From NCBI GenBank assembly GCA_021827205.1, contig JAKAWV010000024.1, positions 12,703-45,360 of the forward strand: DNA of 32,658 nucleotides, read 5' to 3'. A program made the translations under genes and the position numbers. Positions 31,512-32,658 of the stretch are shown here, one piece after another. How positions within the stretch are numbered: position 1 is the first letter of the stretch; each line of letters starts with the position of its first letter. The notes below the pieces were generated by a model, which saw only the letters and a list, made by a program, of their open reading frames with translations, had not been told where the DNA came from and searched no databases. The stretch is from Pseudomonadota bacterium (GTDB taxonomy: Bacteria > Pseudomonadota > Gammaproteobacteria > Xanthomonadales > Rhodanobacteraceae).

Positions 31512-32293
31512 TGCCCGCGCTGCGCGCGCTGATCTTCGATGTCGATGGCACCCTGGCCGAAACCGAACGCGACGGCCACCGCGTGGCCTTCAACCGGGCC
31601 TTCGCCGCGCTGGGCCTGCCTTGGCAATGGGACGCGGCCAGCTACGGTGCGCTGCTGCGCGTGGCCGGCGGCTACGAGCGGCTGCTGTCCTTTCTGGCGG
31701 GGCAATCGGATGCGCCGCCGATCGCGGCCGAACGCGAAGCGCTGGCGCGCGCCATCCACCAGCGCAAGAACGCCGAGTTCCGCGCGCTGGTGGCGCAGGG
31801 CGGCATCGCACCGCGCCCCGGCGTGCGCCGCCTCATCGACGAATGCGCGGGGCAGGGTGTGTTGCTGGCCGTGGCCACCACCACCGGCCGCGCCAATCTG
31901 GATACCTTGTTCCCGCACCTGTTCGGCGCCGACTGGCCGCAACGCTTCGCCGCGCTGGTCTGCGCCGAGGATGCCCCACGCAAGAAGCCCGACCCGCAGG
32001 TGTACCAAATCGCCATCGCGCGCCTTGGCATCGCCGCGCCCGCGGCCATCGCCATCGAGGATTCCCCCGCCGGCCTCGCCGCCGCGCGCGCCGCCGGCAT
32101 CGCCTGCCTGATCACGCGCAGCGTGTATTTTGCCGATGCCGATTTCAGCGGCGCCGCGGCAGTGGTGGATGATCTGGATGCTGCACCGAGCTGGCCCTGC
32201 GCGTCGCCGCGCGTGGATGTGGATGCGCTGCGAACGCTGCATGCCTTGCGCGCGGGATGGACCCGGCGCGTTGATCCCTGCGGATCAGAGTGA
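31511..32293 (+). CDS. cbbY: CbbY, xylulose-1,5-bisphosphate phosphatase
   Basis: CbbY removes xylulose 1,5-bisphosphate, a misfire product that inhibits RuBisCO, by turning it into xylulose 5-phosphate. The 260-residue HAD protein has motif I IFDVDGTLAETE (Asp10, Asp12) followed by the CbbY-like HRVAFNRAFAALGLPWQWD, then ATTT (motif II), KKPDPQVY (motif III) and EDSPAGLAAARAAG (motif IV). It is about 30 residues longer than typical CbbY, with the extra length at the C-terminus. In Cupriavidus and Rhodobacter cbbY lies next to cbbX; here it closes the operon, separated from cbbX by seven genes. Confidence 0.9.
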   Translation: MPALRALIFDVDGTLAETERDGHRVAFNRAFAALGLPWQWDAASYGALLRVAGGYERLLSFLAGQSDAPPIAAEREALARAIHQRKNAEFRALVAQGGIAPRPGVRRLIDECAGQGVLLAVATTTGRANLDTLFPHLFGADWPQRFAALVCAEDAPRKKPDPQVYQIAIARLGIAAPAAIAIEDSPAGLAAARAAGIACLITRSVYFADADFSGAAAVVDDLDAAPSWPCASPRVDVDALRTLHALRAGWTRRVDPCGSE

Positions 32294-32485
32294 TGACTCA
32301 TGGCGCCCCGCTTCGCGCGATACGCAGCGCGATGCTGCTCCCGGCAGAGACTCGGCCGCCATGGTCCTTCCGCTGGATCGATGCAGCGATTGCCCGATTG
32401 ACACGGCGCCGGAGGAGGCTGAGCATCCGGCGTTATTCCCCGGTTCCGGGGTCTACTTCTTGTTAGAAATTGTTCCGGGGGTCGT
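32294..32485. other. Intergenic region after the cbb operon with two small inverted repeats
   Basis: No convincing gene is present in these 192 bases. TCGCGC (32313-32318) pairs with GCGCGA (32327-32332) across 8 bases. CCCCGGTTCCGGGG (32438-32451) is a perfect 14-bp palindrome followed by a pyrimidine-rich TCTACTTCTTGTT. Either could end the cbb message, but neither is a clear intrinsic terminator. GC content drops from about 32450 onwards. Confidence 0.4.
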
Positions 32486-32658
32486 ATGGAACTAAAGAGC
32501 TTCATAACAGAAACCTTAGTGCAGATCGCGTGTGGGATCGATGACGCGAACGCAGCTTTGTCGGACTCAGAAGCCATCGTGAATCCCCGATATGTGATTG
32601 GTCACGGAGAAGTAGAGGATGGGACGGTTTACGGTTACTTAGTTGAGGGAAGTGACCG
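32486..32658 (+). CDS. Partial ORF of unknown function, atypical base composition
   Basis: An open frame starts at ATG 32486 and runs off the window after 57 codons (MELKSFITETLVQIACGIDD to VEDGTVYGYLVEGSD). I do not firmly recognise it. The N-terminus resembles a group of small uncharacterised bacterial proteins beginning ELKxFIxETL, recalled from general knowledge only. Codons such as CTA, ATA, ACA and TTA and a GC content near 50% differ strongly from all upstream genes, suggesting recent acquisition. A GGGGG stretch lies four bases before the ATG. Confidence 0.5.
   Translation, partial: MELKSFITETLVQIACGIDDANAALSDSEAIVNPRYVIGHGEVEDGTVYGYLVEGSD

Noticed and set aside
32361-32495. 44-codon frame after cbbY
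   Set aside because: It lacks a ribosome site and similarity, and its end overlaps the start of a better-supported partial ORF at 32486.

Overview
This is a GC-rich chromosomal window, most likely from a gammaproteobacterium of Xanthomonadales/Rhodanobacteraceae type. That placement is an inference from the gene order pyrH-frr-uppS-cdsA-dxr-rseP-bamA-lpxD-fabZ-lpxA-lpxB-rnhB, the full outer-membrane/lipid A set, and the style of the extragenic repeats. The organism appears able to fix CO2, because half the window is a Calvin-Benson-Bassham (CBB) cluster with a red-type (form IC) RuBisCO.

Layout. Positions 1-422 are non-coding and rich in extragenic palindromes. parC (minus) and uvrB (plus) diverge from about 2.7 kb. 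A small zinc amidase (minus) converges on uvrB. An alpha/beta hydrolase gene, translationally coupled to rlmKL, and a gene for a secreted Gly/Tyr/Arg-rich protein follow on the plus strand. From 8.9 to 20.8 kb the minus strand carries a tightly packed essential operon: pyrH, frr, uppS, cdsA, dxr, rseP, bamA, lpxD, fabZ, lpxA, lpxB, rnhB. Many start/stop codons overlap (ATGA or GTGA). It joins UMP kinase and ribosome recycling to isoprenoid, undecaprenyl and phospholipid precursor synthesis, envelope stress proteolysis, outer-membrane protein assembly and lipid A synthesis.

The CBB cluster lies directly upstream of pyrH, where rpsB-tsf usually sit. cbbR (minus) diverges from cbbL-cbbS, a truncated ribulose-phosphate epimerase remnant, cbbX, cbbF, cbbP, cbbT, cbbZ, cbbA, a thioredoxin-fold gene and cbbY, all on the plus strand with short gaps or overlaps. 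The set covers CO2 fixation (CbbLS), RuBisCO reactivation (CbbX), regeneration of ribulose bisphosphate (FBPase, aldolase, transketolase, phosphoribulokinase), and removal of by-products (2-phosphoglycolate by CbbZ, xylulose bisphosphate by CbbY). No intact epimerase, cbbG or cbbK is present, so those steps must be encoded elsewhere.

The last ~170 bases hold the start of an ORF with lower GC and different codon use, probably the edge of an accessory region. I found no tRNA, rRNA, CRISPR array or recognisable transposase. The most notable features are the internally deleted epimerase inside the CBB operon, the insertion of a CBB cluster into a conserved essential-gene neighbourhood, and the thioredoxin-fold gene coupled to cbbY.
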